Source of the DNA: Acidovorax sp. NCPPB 4044
Lineage (GTDB): Bacteria > Pseudomonadota > Gammaproteobacteria > Burkholderiales > Burkholderiaceae_C
Direction of reading: 5' to 3'
DNA length: 64,000 nucleotides
Assembly: GCF_028069655.1 (NCBI RefSeq)
Contig: NZ_JAMCOS010000001.1
Coordinates: forward strand, 1,890,001-1,954,000
This document shows positions 55,230 to 62,993 of the stretch, one piece after another. The translations under genes and the position numbers were made by a program. The notes below the pieces were generated by a model. The model saw only the letters and a list, made by a program, of their open reading frames with translations, made no database searches and was not told the origin of the DNA. The first letter of the stretch is position 1, and each line of letters opens with the position of its first letter.

Positions 55230-55982
55230 ATGTCCTCCAGCCCCAAAGTGCTATTCGGCTTCCACGCCGTGGGCGTGCGCCTGAAGACCGCGCCGCAGTC
55301 CATCATCGAGATCTACTACGAGGCCACGCGGCGCGATGCGCGCATGCGCCAGTTCCTCGACCGTGCCAAGGAGGCAGGCGCGCGCCTGATCGAGGCCGAT
55401 GCGCCGCGCATCGCCAAGCTGGCCGGCAGCCACGGGCACCAGGGGGTGGCCGCCCGCGTGGAGGCGGTGGCCCAGATCCATTCGCTCGACGAGCTGCTGG
55501 AGCAGCTGGAGGCCGACGGCGTCGAGAAGCCGCTGCTGCTGGTGCTCGACGGCGTGACCGATCCGCACAACCTGGGCGCCTGCCTGCGCGTGGCCGAGGG
55601 CGCGGGTGCCCATGCGGTGATCGCGCCCAAGGACCATGCCGTGGGCATCAACGCCACGGTGGCCAAGGTGGCGAGCGGCGCGGCCGAGACGATGCCGTAT
55701 TTCATGGTGACCAACCTCTCGCGCACGCTGGGCGAGCTGAAGGAGCGCAACATCTGGTGCATCGGCACCAGCGACGACGCGCCGCGCACGCTCTACCAGG
55801 TGGATCTCAAGGGCCCCGTCGCGCTGGTGCTGGGCGCCGAGGGCGCCGGCATGCGGCAGCTCACGCGCAAGACCTGCGACGAGCTGGTCTCGATCCCCAT
55901 GAAGGGCGCGGTGGAGAGCCTGAACGTCTCGGTGGCGAGCGGCGTGTGCCTCTACGAGGCGCTGCGCCAGCGCGGGGGCTGA
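55230..55982 (+). CDS. rlmB: 23S rRNA (guanosine-2'-O-)-methyltransferase RlmB
   Basis: SpoU-class methyltransferase that modifies G2251 of 23S rRNA. The 250-residue product has the RlmB substrate-binding N-domain (KVLFGFHAVGVRLK...IIEIYYEATRRD, about residues 5-35) and the trefoil-knot SpoU motifs LLVLDGVTDPHNLGACLR, ALVLGAEGAGMRQL and IPMKGAVESLNVSVA. It is followed after five bases by a sirtuin gene, probably co-transcribed. Confidence 0.95.
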   Translation: MSSSPKVLFGFHAVGVRLKTAPQSIIEIYYEATRRDARMRQFLDRAKEAGARLIEADAPRIAKLAGSHGHQGVAARVEAVAQIHSLDELLEQLEADGVEKPLLLVLDGVTDPHNLGACLRVAEGAGAHAVIAPKDHAVGINATVAKVASGAAETMPYFMVTNLSRTLGELKERNIWCIGTSDDAPRTLYQVDLKGPVALVLGAEGAGMRQLTRKTCDELVSIPMKGAVESLNVSVASGVCLYEALRQRGG

Positions 55983-55987
55983 GCACC

Positions 55988-56725
55988 GTGGCCGGCGCGC
56001 CCCTCGATACCCTGCGCGCCTGGGTTGCCGAGGCGCCCCGCATCCTGGTGCTCACCGGCGCGGGGATGAGCGCCGAGTCCGGCGTGCCCACGTTCCGCGA
56101 TGCGCAGACCGGCCACTGGGCCCACCTGCGCCCCGAGGAGATGGCCAGCGTGGAGGGCTTCCGCGCGCGGCCCGGGCTGGTCTGGGACTGGTACGCGCAC
56201 CGGCGTGCGCAACTGGCCGGTGTCGAGCCCAACGCGGGCCACCGCGCGCTGGCCGATTTCTCGCGCCGCCACCCGGACCGCCTCACCATCGCCACGCAGA
56301 ATGTGGACGGCCTGCACCAGCGCGCCGGCAGCACCGGCGTGCTCTGCCTGCACGGCGACCTGCGCACCGACCGGTGGCTCGATCCGCCGCGCCTGTGCTG
56401 CAACGTGTCGCAGGCCGTGCCGGGTAGCCCGCCCACCTGCGGCACGTGCGGCAACCGCCTGCGCCCCGCAGTGGTCTGGTTCGGCGAGGCGCTGCCCGAA
56501 GCCCTGCTGGAGAAGGCGCAGGACGCCGCCCACGCGTGCGCGCTGATGCTGGTGGTGGGCACCGCGGGCGTGGTCTATCCGGCGGCCGGGCTGGCCCACA
56601 TCGCGCACCGGGCGGGCGCGCGCGTGGCCGTCGTCAACCCGGCGCCCAGCGCGCTCGACGACGTGGCCGATCTGGTGGTGGCGTCCACCGCGGCGCAGGC
56701 GTTGCCGCACGTCCTGGCCGGATAG
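55988..56725 (+). CDS. Sirtuin NAD-dependent protein deacylase
   Basis: A 245-residue Sir2-family enzyme: the NAD loop LTGAGMSAESGVPTFRD (about residues 19-35), TQNVDGLHQRAG, the catalytic HGDL, cysteines CC and CGTC (about 137-157, likely a zinc site) and VVGTAGVVYPAAGL. The helix after the NAD loop (WAHLRPEEMASVEGFRARP, then WDWYAHRRAQL) contains a Tyr and Arg spaced as in class III sirtuins, which remove succinyl and malonyl groups. It starts at GTG five bases after the rlmB stop. Confidence 0.88.
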   Translation: MAGAPLDTLRAWVAEAPRILVLTGAGMSAESGVPTFRDAQTGHWAHLRPEEMASVEGFRARPGLVWDWYAHRRAQLAGVEPNAGHRALADFSRRHPDRLTIATQNVDGLHQRAGSTGVLCLHGDLRTDRWLDPPRLCCNVSQAVPGSPPTCGTCGNRLRPAVVWFGEALPEALLEKAQDAAHACALMLVVGTAGVVYPAAGLAHIAHRAGARVAVVNPAPSALDDVADLVVASTAAQALPHVLAG

Positions 56726-56768
56726 CTGCGCCTGCCGGAGGCGGGCCGCAGTGCGTGCCCCTGCGCGG

Positions 56769-56774
56769 CATAAT
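56769..56774 (+). promoter_or_regulatory. -10 element of the ribB transcript
   Basis: CATAAT ends seven bases before the first base of the FMN aptamer, the expected position for a promoter whose transcript begins with the riboswitch. No clear -35 is visible. Confidence 0.45.
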
Positions 56775-56780
56775 CCGCCG

Positions 56781-56956
56781 GTCTTCAGGGCGGGGTGCAA
56801 TTCCCCACCGGCGGTAGGCGGACACGGGATCACCGTGGCCGCGAGCCCGCGAGCGCTCCCGCCGCACGGCGGGAGGTCAGCAGACCCAGTGCGAGGCGGC
56901 CGCCATGGCCGCCTTCAGTCTGGGGCCGACGGTCACAGTCCGGATGAAAGAAGATG
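56781..56956 (+). promoter_or_regulatory. FMN riboswitch (RFN element) upstream of ribB
   Basis: Conserved blocks in order are GTCTTCAGGGCGGGGTGCAA, TTCCCCACCGGCGGTA, AGCCCGCGAGCG, GGTCAGCAGACCCAGTGCGA, TCTGGGGCCGACGGTCACAG and TCCGGATGAAAGAAGATG. A variable stem (CTCCCGCCGCACGGCGGGAG) occupies the usual P3 extension. It should repress ribB when FMN is high. The 200 bases between aptamer and ribB contain a pentanucleotide tandem array rather than a recognisable terminator. Confidence 0.95.
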
Positions 56957-57010
56957 CTGCCGGTCGCCCCGCGCGTGCCTTCGGGCCGCGCGCGGGCGGC
57001 CGCGCCGTGC

Positions 57011-57065
57011 CATGCCATGCCATGCCATGCCATGCCATGCCATGCCATGCCATGCCATGCCATGC
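57011..57065 (+). repeat. Pentanucleotide tandem repeat (CATGC)x11 in the ribB leader
   Basis: Eleven perfect CATGC units, preceded by one degenerate unit (CGTGC). The array starts 55 bases after the FMN aptamer and ends 92 bases before the ribB ATG. Each 15 bases contain an ATG in every reading frame over three units, and none of the frames meets a stop inside the array. Five is not a multiple of three, so gain or loss of a unit shifts upstream reading frames. Confidence 0.97.
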
Positions 57066-57157
57066 ACGTTCCGCTGCGGCGGTGCGGGTGTGCGCTGGCG
57101 CGCTGCCGGCCGCATGCCAAGCCTTGGAGCGTTCTTTTCCCACCCAGGAGCGTTTCC

Positions 57158-57877
57158 ATGAATTCCCTCGCTATTTCCCCTTGCCTACCGTCCGCCCATG
57201 GCGCGGACGGGCCGCAGTCCCGCTGCCTGTCGGGCGCCGCCTCCGACGGCGTTCCGCTGGCGCCCCTGCCGGACGTGCTCGCGCAGATCGCGGCCGGCCG
57301 TCCCGTGCTGGTGCTCGACGACGCCGACCGCGAGAACGAGGCCGACCTCATCTGCGCGGCAGAGAACCTTACCGAAGCCACGATGGCGCTCATGATCCGC
57401 GAGGGCAGCGGCATCGTGTGCCTCTGCCTGCCGCCGGACCATGCGGTCGCGCTCGGGCTGCGGCCGATGGTGGAGGTGAACCGGTCGTCGTTCGCGACCG
57501 CCTTCACGCAGTCGATCGAGGCCGCCTGGGGCGTGTCCACGGGCGTCTCGGCCGCGGACCGCGTGCAGACCATCCGCTGCGCGCTGCGCACGCCCGAACC
57601 CGGTGCCGCGCCGGAAGTGGTCAGCCCGGGCCACGTGTTCCCGCTCGTGGCGCGGCCAGGCGGCGTGCTGGAGCGCGGCGGGCATACCGAATCGGACGTG
57701 GACCTGGCCCGCCTGGCCGGGCTGCGGCCTGCGGGCGTGCTGTGCGAGCTGATGAACCCGGACGGAACGATAGCGCGCGGCGCTGACGTGGTCCGCTTCG
57801 CGCGCACGCACGGGCTGCTCTGCACCACGGTGCAGGCGCTGGCGGCCCACCGGCGCAGCACCGGCGACGGCGGTTGA
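57158..57877 (+). CDS. ribB: 3,4-dihydroxy-2-butanone 4-phosphate synthase
   Basis: Makes the four-carbon precursor of riboflavin from ribulose 5-phosphate. The 239-residue product has about 38 non-conserved N-terminal residues. The RibB core follows: [16 protein letters not shown] (metal-binding Asp/Glu), [19 protein letters not shown]-equivalent region [40 protein letters not shown] and ELMNPDGT. In [10 protein letters not shown] the usual metal-site region appears slightly altered from the common F-T-V-S-I-E. No GTP cyclohydrolase II domain is fused. CAGGAG before the ATG at 57158 sets the start. The frame is also open upstream through the CATGC array to an ATG at 56954. Confidence 0.93.
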   Translation: MNSLAISPCLPSAHGADGPQSRCLSGAASDGVPLAPLPDVLAQIAAGRPVLVLDDADRENEADLICAAENLTEATMALMIREGSGIVCLCLPPDHAVALGLRPMVEVNRSSFATAFTQSIEAAWGVSTGVSAADRVQTIRCALRTPEPGAAPEVVSPGHVFPLVARPGGVLERGGHTESDVDLARLAGLRPAGVLCELMNPDGTIARGADVVRFARTHGLLCTTVQALAAHRRSTGDGG

Positions 57878-57908
57878 CGCCCGGCCGCAGCGGCGGGCCG
57901 CCCGGGTG

Positions 57909-58877
57909 TCAGGCTTCGGCCGGCGCCTCTTCGCTGGCCTGGCTCAGCGATTCCAACGCATCGGCGTCGAGCTGGAGCTGCGCAGCGCGCACGAGGTCGT
58001 GCAGCTGCTCCAGCGAGGTCGCGCTCGCGATGGGCGCGGTGATGCCGGGCTGCGCCATCTGCCAGGCGATGGCCACCTGGCCCGGCGTGGCCTCGTAGCG
58101 CTCGGCCACTTCGTCCAGTTCGGCCAGGATGCGCAGGCCGCGCGGGTTGAGGTATTTCTCGACCGTCTTGGCGCCGCGTGCGCTCTTGGAGGCATCGGCC
58201 TCGCTGCGGTACTTGCCGGTCAGGAATCCTGCCGCGAGCGCGTAGAAGTTGATGACGCCGATCTGCTGCTCCACGCAGAGCGGCTGCAGTTCGGCCTCGA
58301 ACACCGCGCGGTCGTACAGGTTGTAGAGCGGCTGCAGCGATTCGTAGCGCGGCAGGCCCAGCCGCTCGCTGGTGGCCAGGGCCTCCGAGAGGCGCGCGGC
58401 CGTGTGGTTGGAGGCGCCGATGGCGCGCACCTTGCCTTCGCGGATCAGGTCGGCATAGGTGCCCAGCGTGTCTTCGAGCGGGGTGGAGGCGTCGTCGTCG
58501 TGCGACTGGTAGAGGTCGATGCGGTCGGTGTGCAGCCGGCGCAGCGAATCCTCGACCGCGCGGCGGAGGTAGTCGGGCTTCAGGCCCACCTTGCCGTCGC
58601 CCATGTCCTTGCCCACCTTGGTGGCCAGCACGATGCGGTCGCGCTTGCCGCTGCGCTTGAGCCACTGGCCGATCAGCGCCTCGGATTCGCCGCCCATGTG
58701 GCCCGGGTTCCAGCGCGAATACACGTCGGCCGTGTCGACGAAATTGAAGCCCGCGTCCAGCCAGGCGTCGAGCAGGGAGAACGTCGTCGGCTCGTCCACG
58801 GTCCAGCCGAACACGTTGCCGCCGAAGCACAGCGGCGAAACCTGCAGGCCGGATCGGCCGAGGGGGCGCAATTGCAT
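57909..58877 (-). CDS. Aldo/keto reductase
   Basis: NADPH-dependent carbonyl reductase of the AKR superfamily, 322 residues. The catalytic tetrad is visible: Asp and Tyr in VDTADVYSRW (about residues 48-57), Lys in IVLATKVGK and His in DLYQSHDDD. The barrel ends with IASATSLEQLHDLV, the cofactor phosphate region. CAGGAGA before the ATG at 58877 sets the start. The sequence resembles the YajO/Tas branch; substrate unknown. It converges on ribB. Confidence 0.92.
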   Translation of the reverse strand: MQLRPLGRSGLQVSPLCFGGNVFGWTVDEPTTFSLLDAWLDAGFNFVDTADVYSRWNPGHMGGESEALIGQWLKRSGKRDRIVLATKVGKDMGDGKVGLKPDYLRRAVEDSLRRLHTDRIDLYQSHDDDASTPLEDTLGTYADLIREGKVRAIGASNHTAARLSEALATSERLGLPRYESLQPLYNLYDRAVFEAELQPLCVEQQIGVINFYALAAGFLTGKYRSEADASKSARGAKTVEKYLNPRGLRILAELDEVAERYEATPGQVAIAWQMAQPGITAPIASATSLEQLHDLVRAAQLQLDADALESLSQASEEAPAEA

Positions 58878-59043
58878 GGGAAGTCTCCTGGAGATGGGTT
58901 GGGGGAGGTGAGCGGGGCGCGGGGCCCCCTGCAACCCATTGTTGCGGCGCACCGTGCCCCTGGTGCCGGTGCAGTTGTAAGCGCCTGTGTGCCACCGTCC
59001 CGCGCGTGACATCCCCCCGGGGCCTGGGCTCGCGTCGCCGCGA

Positions 59044-59634
59044 TCAGACCCAGCCCAGCGCCCCCAGCAGCGCGCCGGCGCCCAGCAGCCACAGCAGGTG
59101 GAGGCGCGTGCGCCAGACGATCAGCATGCAGATGGCCGAGACGGCCCAGAGCCGCCAGCTCTGCGCAAAGCCGCCGTGCGCGCTGCCGAGCACGAAGGCG
59201 GTGGCGAGCAGCAGCCCGATGACCACCGGCGCCATGCCCTGCTTGAAGGCGCGCACCGCGCGGCGGTCGCGGTTGCGGTGGCCCCAGCGTGCTGCCGCCC
59301 AGGTGAGCAGGGTGCTGGGCAGCATCACGCCCACGAGGCACAGCGCCATGCCCAGCAGGCCCAGGGCCCAGCCGCCGGCATTGAGCCCCACCTGCCAGCC
59401 CAGCAGGCCGATGAACAGCACGTTCGGCCCCGGCGCCGCCTGCGCGATGGCGATGGAGGCGTTGAACTGCAGGTCGGTCAGCCAGCCCTGGCGGCCTACC
59501 AGAAAACGGTGCATGTCGGGCGCCGTGGCGATGGCGCCGCCCACCGTCAGCAGCGACAGCGAGAGGTAGTACGCGAACAGCTGCAGCCAGTCGGCGGGCC
59601 CGAGCGAGAGCGCCAGCGGCGTGGCGCCCGTCAT
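59044..59634 (-). CDS. chrA: Chromate transporter ChrA, C-terminal-type half
   Basis: A 196-residue short-chain CHR protein, the second half of a split chromate efflux system. It shows SLSLLTVGGAIATAPDMHRF, then AIAQAAPGPNVLFIGLLGW, a Pro/Gly-rich signature of the CHR domain, and about five hydrophobic helices. Its ATG overlaps the stop of the upstream half as ATGA, so the two halves are made in a coupled manner and presumably form a heterodimer. Confidence 0.88.
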   Translation of the reverse strand: MTGATPLALSLGPADWLQLFAYYLSLSLLTVGGAIATAPDMHRFLVGRQGWLTDLQFNASIAIAQAAPGPNVLFIGLLGWQVGLNAGGWALGLLGMALCLVGVMLPSTLLTWAAARWGHRNRDRRAVRAFKQGMAPVVIGLLLATAFVLGSAHGGFAQSWRLWAVSAICMLIVWRTRLHLLWLLGAGALLGALGWV

Positions 59635-60257
59635 GCCGGCAGCCTCCGCCACGTCCAGGCGCAGGCCGCGCCGCCGACCACCGCCAGCACCGCCGCCAGC
59701 GGCCAGTGCAGCGCCGCCATGGCCACGAAGGTAAGCCCCACGAACGCCACGCCGATGCGCGGGCCCAGCGGGTGCGTGCGCAGCCCCACGCCCATGCGCA
59801 GCGCCACCCCCGCCACCAGCCCGGCCGCCACCGCTCCCATGCCGCGCAGGGCGCCCGCGACCGCCGGGTGCGCCGCATGGCGCGCATACACCACGGCCAG
59901 GCAAAGCACCACCAGCATCGGCAGCAGCAGCATGCCCGCCAGCGCGGCGACCGCGCCGCGCCAGCCGAAGTAGCGGTCGCCCACCATCACCGACAGGTTC
60001 ACCACGTTGGGGCCGGGCAGGATCTGCGCGACGGCCCAGTCCTCGATGAACTCGTCGTTGGTGAGCCAGCCCTTGCGGTCCACCAGCTCGCGCTGCACCA
60101 CGGCCAGCACCCCGCCGAATCCCTGCAGCGCCAGCCAGGTGAACGACCAGAACAGGTCCGTGCAGTCGCGTGGGCGCGGGCGGGGGGCGGGGCCGGGGCC
60201 GGGGCCGAGAAGAGGGCTGGAGGGCTCGGCGGGCGCGGGATCGGGCGTGGCGGGCAT
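59631..60257 (-). CDS. chrA: Chromate transporter ChrA, N-terminal-type half
   Basis: A 208-residue short-chain CHR protein: after a proline-rich N-terminus partly encoded by GGGGCC repeats it has FWSFTWLALQGFGGVLAVVQ, WLTNDEFIEDWAVAQILPGPN (signature) and about five to six hydrophobic helices. It precedes the second half with a four-base overlap. Repeat copy D lies directly upstream of its start. Confidence 0.88.
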   Translation of the reverse strand: MPATPDPAPAEPSSPLLGPGPGPAPRPRPRDCTDLFWSFTWLALQGFGGVLAVVQRELVDRKGWLTNDEFIEDWAVAQILPGPNVVNLSVMVGDRYFGWRGAVAALAGMLLLPMLVVLCLAVVYARHAAHPAVAGALRGMGAVAAGLVAGVALRMGVGLRTHPLGPRIGVAFVGLTFVAMAALHWPLAAVLAVVGGAACAWTWRRLPA

Positions 60258-60572
60258 GGGTGACAGGGTTTTGAGTGAAATATGCCGGCTGTCGCCGGAT
60301 CCATTGAATAGTTTGCTAGTTTTTTGATAGCAAATATGGGGCGCGGAAGAGCGGCGGCGGCCTGCATCGTACGGCGCCCTGCGTGCGGTGGCACGGCACG
60401 TGGGAGCGCCGGGCCACCGCGGCGCTGGCCTGCCCCGCGTTCCTCCTGCCCGCGCGGGGCGCCCGGCCCTGGCGCGCCGCACGGCATCGGCGGGTGCCGC
60501 CGTTTCCGGGATACTGCAGCGCCGGCACGCTGGGTGCCATTCGCCTGCGGTGCAGGACACAAGGACTTCGCC
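60258..60572. other. Divergent intergenic region chrA / solute-binding gene
   Basis: Holds dispersed repeat copy D next to chrA; the remaining 230 bases are GC-rich without a convincing ORF. GATACT at 60510-60515 is a weak -10 candidate for the rightward gene, and ACAAGGAC gives its ribosome binding site. Confidence 0.5.
60267..60335 (+). repeat. Dispersed border repeat, copy D
   Basis: GGTTTTGAGTGAAATATGCC, a GCCGG stem with its partner, then ATCCATTGAATAG and the perfect hairpin TTTGCTA-9-TAGCAAA. The first part is more diverged than in copies A-C. It lies 10-78 bases upstream of the chrA start. Confidence 0.7.
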
Positions 60573-61310
60573 ATGGAATTCTCTCCAGAGCTGCGCTCGG
60601 CCCTCGCGCCGGGCGGCCGCGTTCGCGCTTCCATCAACACGGGCAATCCCATCCTGGCGCGGCCGGTGGCGGGCGGCCCGCCGGAGGGCGTCTCGGTGGA
60701 TTTGGCGCGCCGTTTCGCCCAGGCGCTGGGCGCCGAACTGGAACTGGTGGTTTTCGATACCGCGGGCAAATCCGTCGATGCCGTGGCGCGCGAGGCCGCG
60801 GATTTCGGTTTCTTCGCGGTGGACCCGCTGCGCGGCGAAGGCATCCTGTTTTCGGCGCCGTATGTGCTGATCGAGGGGAGCTACCTCGTGCGGGAGGATT
60901 CGCCCCTCACCGACAATGCCGCGGTGGACCGCGCAGGGCACACCGTGGTCGTGGGCCAGGGCAGCGCATACGACCTCTACCTCACGCGGGAGCTGAAGCA
61001 CGCGCAGATCCTGCGCGCGCCCACCTCGCCCGCCGTAGTGGGCACCTTCGTCGGTTCCACGGCCGATGTGGCCGCGGGCGTGAAGCAGCAATTGCAGGCC
61101 GACGCGCAGCGGCTGGGCGGCCTGCGGTTGCTGCCCGGGCGCTTCATGGTGATCCAGCAGGCCCTGGGCATCCCCCGGGCGCGCGGCGCCGCCGCGCAGC
61201 AGGCGCTGTCGGACTTCGTCGAGGAAGCCAGGCGCTCGGGCTTCGTGGCGCAGGCGCTGGAGCGCCACGGCATCCAGGGCGCCACCGTGGCGCCGCCCTC
61301 GCAGCCTTGA
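60573..61310 (+). CDS. Family 3 solute-binding-like protein without signal peptide
   Basis: A 245-residue periplasmic-binding-fold protein (SBP family 3, amino-acid type): RVRASINTGNPILA, GVSVDLARRFAQALG, ADFGFFAVDPLRGEGILFSAPY and VGQGSAYDLYLTRELK. Family members normally have a 20-25-residue signal peptide. Here the fold begins about 15 residues after the ATG, with no hydrophobic segment and no upstream in-frame start encoding one. It may be cytoplasmic, acting as a sensor or enzyme rather than a transporter receptor. No permease genes adjoin. Confidence 0.8.
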   Translation: MEFSPELRSALAPGGRVRASINTGNPILARPVAGGPPEGVSVDLARRFAQALGAELELVVFDTAGKSVDAVAREAADFGFFAVDPLRGEGILFSAPYVLIEGSYLVREDSPLTDNAAVDRAGHTVVVGQGSAYDLYLTRELKHAQILRAPTSPAVVGTFVGSTADVAAGVKQQLQADAQRLGGLRLLPGRFMVIQQALGIPRARGAAAQQALSDFVEEARRSGFVAQALERHGIQGATVAPPSQP

Positions 61311-61398
61311 AAACCCCGGCCCGGGGGCGCAGGCGCCCGGCGCTCCGGGCCGGCCTAAGATGCGTCGCGGCGGCCTTCGCCGCGATGGAGTCTGCACG

Positions 61399-62244
61399 AT
61401 GAAACTGGTCCGTTACGGCCAGCACGGCGCCGAGCGCGCGGGGCTGGTGGATGCGCAGGGCACCCTGCGCGATCTCTCGATGCTGCTGCCGGACATCGGC
61501 CCCGCCCAGCTCGCGCCGCGCACGCTGTCGGCGCTCGCGGCACTCGACGCCGCGCGCCTGCCGGCGGTGGAGGGCGCCCCGCGCCTGGCCTGCCCGGTGG
61601 CGGGCATCGGCAAGATCGTCTGCGTGGGCCTCAACTACGCCGACCACGCGCGCGAGGCCGGCCTGGCCGCGCCCGCGGAGCCCGTGCTGTTCATGAAATC
61701 CACGAGCGCGGTCAGCGGGCCGTTCGATGCCGTGCGCATCCCGCCCGGTGCACGCAAGACCGACTGGGAGGTCGAGCTGGGCGTGGTCATCGGCACGCGC
61801 ATGCAGCACGTCCCTGAAGCACGGGCGCTGGCGCACGTGGCGGGCTACGTGCTGGCCAACGACGTCTCGGAGCGCAGCTACCAGATGGAGCGCGGCGGCC
61901 AGTGGGACAAGGGCAAGGGCTGCGACACCTTCGCGCCCATCGGCCCCTGGCTCGTGACCTGCGACGAGCTGCCCGACCCGCACGCCATCGGCCTGTGGCT
62001 GGAAGTGAACGGCGAGCGCATGCAGGACGGCCACACGCGCGACTTCCTGTTCGGCGTGCCGGCCGTGCTGGCCTACATCAGCGCCTTCATGACGCTGGAG
62101 CCGGGCGACATCGTCCTCACCGGCACCCCCGCCGGCGTCGGCCTGGGCAAGAAGCCCGAACCGCGCTTCCTGCGCGCGGGCGACGTGATGCGGCTGGGCG
62201 CCACCGGGCTGGGCGAGCAGCGCCTGGAGTGCGTGGGCGGCTAG
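61399..62244 (+). CDS. Fumarylacetoacetate hydrolase (FAH) family protein
   Basis: A 281-residue FAH-fold metal enzyme, the family of acylpyruvate hydrolases and 2-hydroxyhepta-2,4-diene-1,7-dioate isomerases. Visible motifs are KIVCVGLNYADHAREAG (about residues 73-89), FMKSTSAVSGPFDAV, the metal ligands in WEVELGVVIGTR (Glu-x-Glu), DVSERSYQMERGGQWDKGKG and VLTGTPAGVGLGKKPEP. It starts at the ATG at 61399, the conserved MKLVRYG. It is probably co-transcribed with the flavin reductase gene 68 bp downstream. Exact substrate unknown. Confidence 0.9.
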   Translation: MKLVRYGQHGAERAGLVDAQGTLRDLSMLLPDIGPAQLAPRTLSALAALDAARLPAVEGAPRLACPVAGIGKIVCVGLNYADHAREAGLAAPAEPVLFMKSTSAVSGPFDAVRIPPGARKTDWEVELGVVIGTRMQHVPEARALAHVAGYVLANDVSERSYQMERGGQWDKGKGCDTFAPIGPWLVTCDELPDPHAIGLWLEVNGERMQDGHTRDFLFGVPAVLAYISAFMTLEPGDIVLTGTPAGVGLGKKPEPRFLRAGDVMRLGATGLGEQRLECVGG

Positions 62245-62312
62245 CCGCCCCGCCTGCCTCGCGCGGTCTCCTCCGACAGGCGGCTCGCACGGGGCTGCGT
62301 AAGGTGGCCGCC

Positions 62313-62897
62313 ATGGCCGCCGCCGCCCCTGCACCCCGCCGCCGCACGCCCCGCTGGACCGAATGTCCCTTGGCCGAGGTGCGCCGCTACCTCGAACCCG
62401 GGCCGGTCGTGCTCGTGGGCTCTGCCTGGAAAGGGCGTGCCGACCTCATGGCCATGGGCTGGCACACGGTGATGGAGTTCACGCCGTCGCTGCTGGGCTG
62501 CGTGATCTCGCGCGCCAACCACAGCCACGGCCTGGTGCGCCGCAGCCGCGAATGCACGATCAACATCCCCGAGGCGCACTGGGTGGACGCCGTCGTCGGC
62601 GTGGGCAACTGCTCGGGGGCCGAGGTGGACAAGTTCGAGCGCTTCGGCTTCACGGCCGAGCCTGCGCGGGAAGTGGGCGCGCCGCTCGTAGGCGAATGCT
62701 TCGTGCAGATCGAATGCCGCGTGGTCGATACGCGCCTCGTCAACCGCTACGACTTCTTCGTGCTCGAGGCCGTGCGCGCCCGGGTGGACCGTTCGGTGCG
62801 CCGGCCGCAGACGCTGCACTACCGGGGCGGGGGTGAGTTCATGCTTTCGGGCCCGCACATCGGCCGGCGCGCGCTGTTCGCGCCCGGCATGCTGTAG
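62313..62897 (+). CDS. Flavin reductase family protein
   Basis: A 194-residue FMN-binding split-barrel protein: PVVLVGSAWKGRADLMAMGWHTVMEF (about residues 30-55), LLGCVISRANHSHGLVRRS, ECTINIPEAHWVDAVVGVGNCSG and FVQIECRVVDTRLV. This pattern matches DIM6/NTAB-type flavin reductases. It may supply reduced flavin to an oxygenase, or reduce a substrate directly. GTAAGG lies eight bases before the ATG; an in-frame GTG three codons upstream is an alternative start. Confidence 0.85.
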   Translation: MAAAAPAPRRRTPRWTECPLAEVRRYLEPGPVVLVGSAWKGRADLMAMGWHTVMEFTPSLLGCVISRANHSHGLVRRSRECTINIPEAHWVDAVVGVGNCSGAEVDKFERFGFTAEPAREVGAPLVGECFVQIECRVVDTRLVNRYDFFVLEAVRARVDRSVRRPQTLHYRGGGEFMLSGPHIGRRALFAPGML

Positions 62898-62993
62898 GGC
62901 CGCCCGGCGTTCGCGGCATCGGCTGACAGGGGGAGGGTGCCGCGCTCGCGAGACTGTTGGGCGTCCCCCCAACACCGGCGCTGCCGGACCGCC

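Noticed and set aside
57011..57065. CATGC array as a CRISPR or regulatory iteron array
   Set aside because: Contiguous five-base units without spacers or replication genes; a simple-sequence repeat explains it.
60185..60205. GGGGCC hexanucleotide run at the chrA N-terminus
   Set aside because: Only three units, in frame, encoding a proline/glycine linker; no expectation of phase change because six is a multiple of three.
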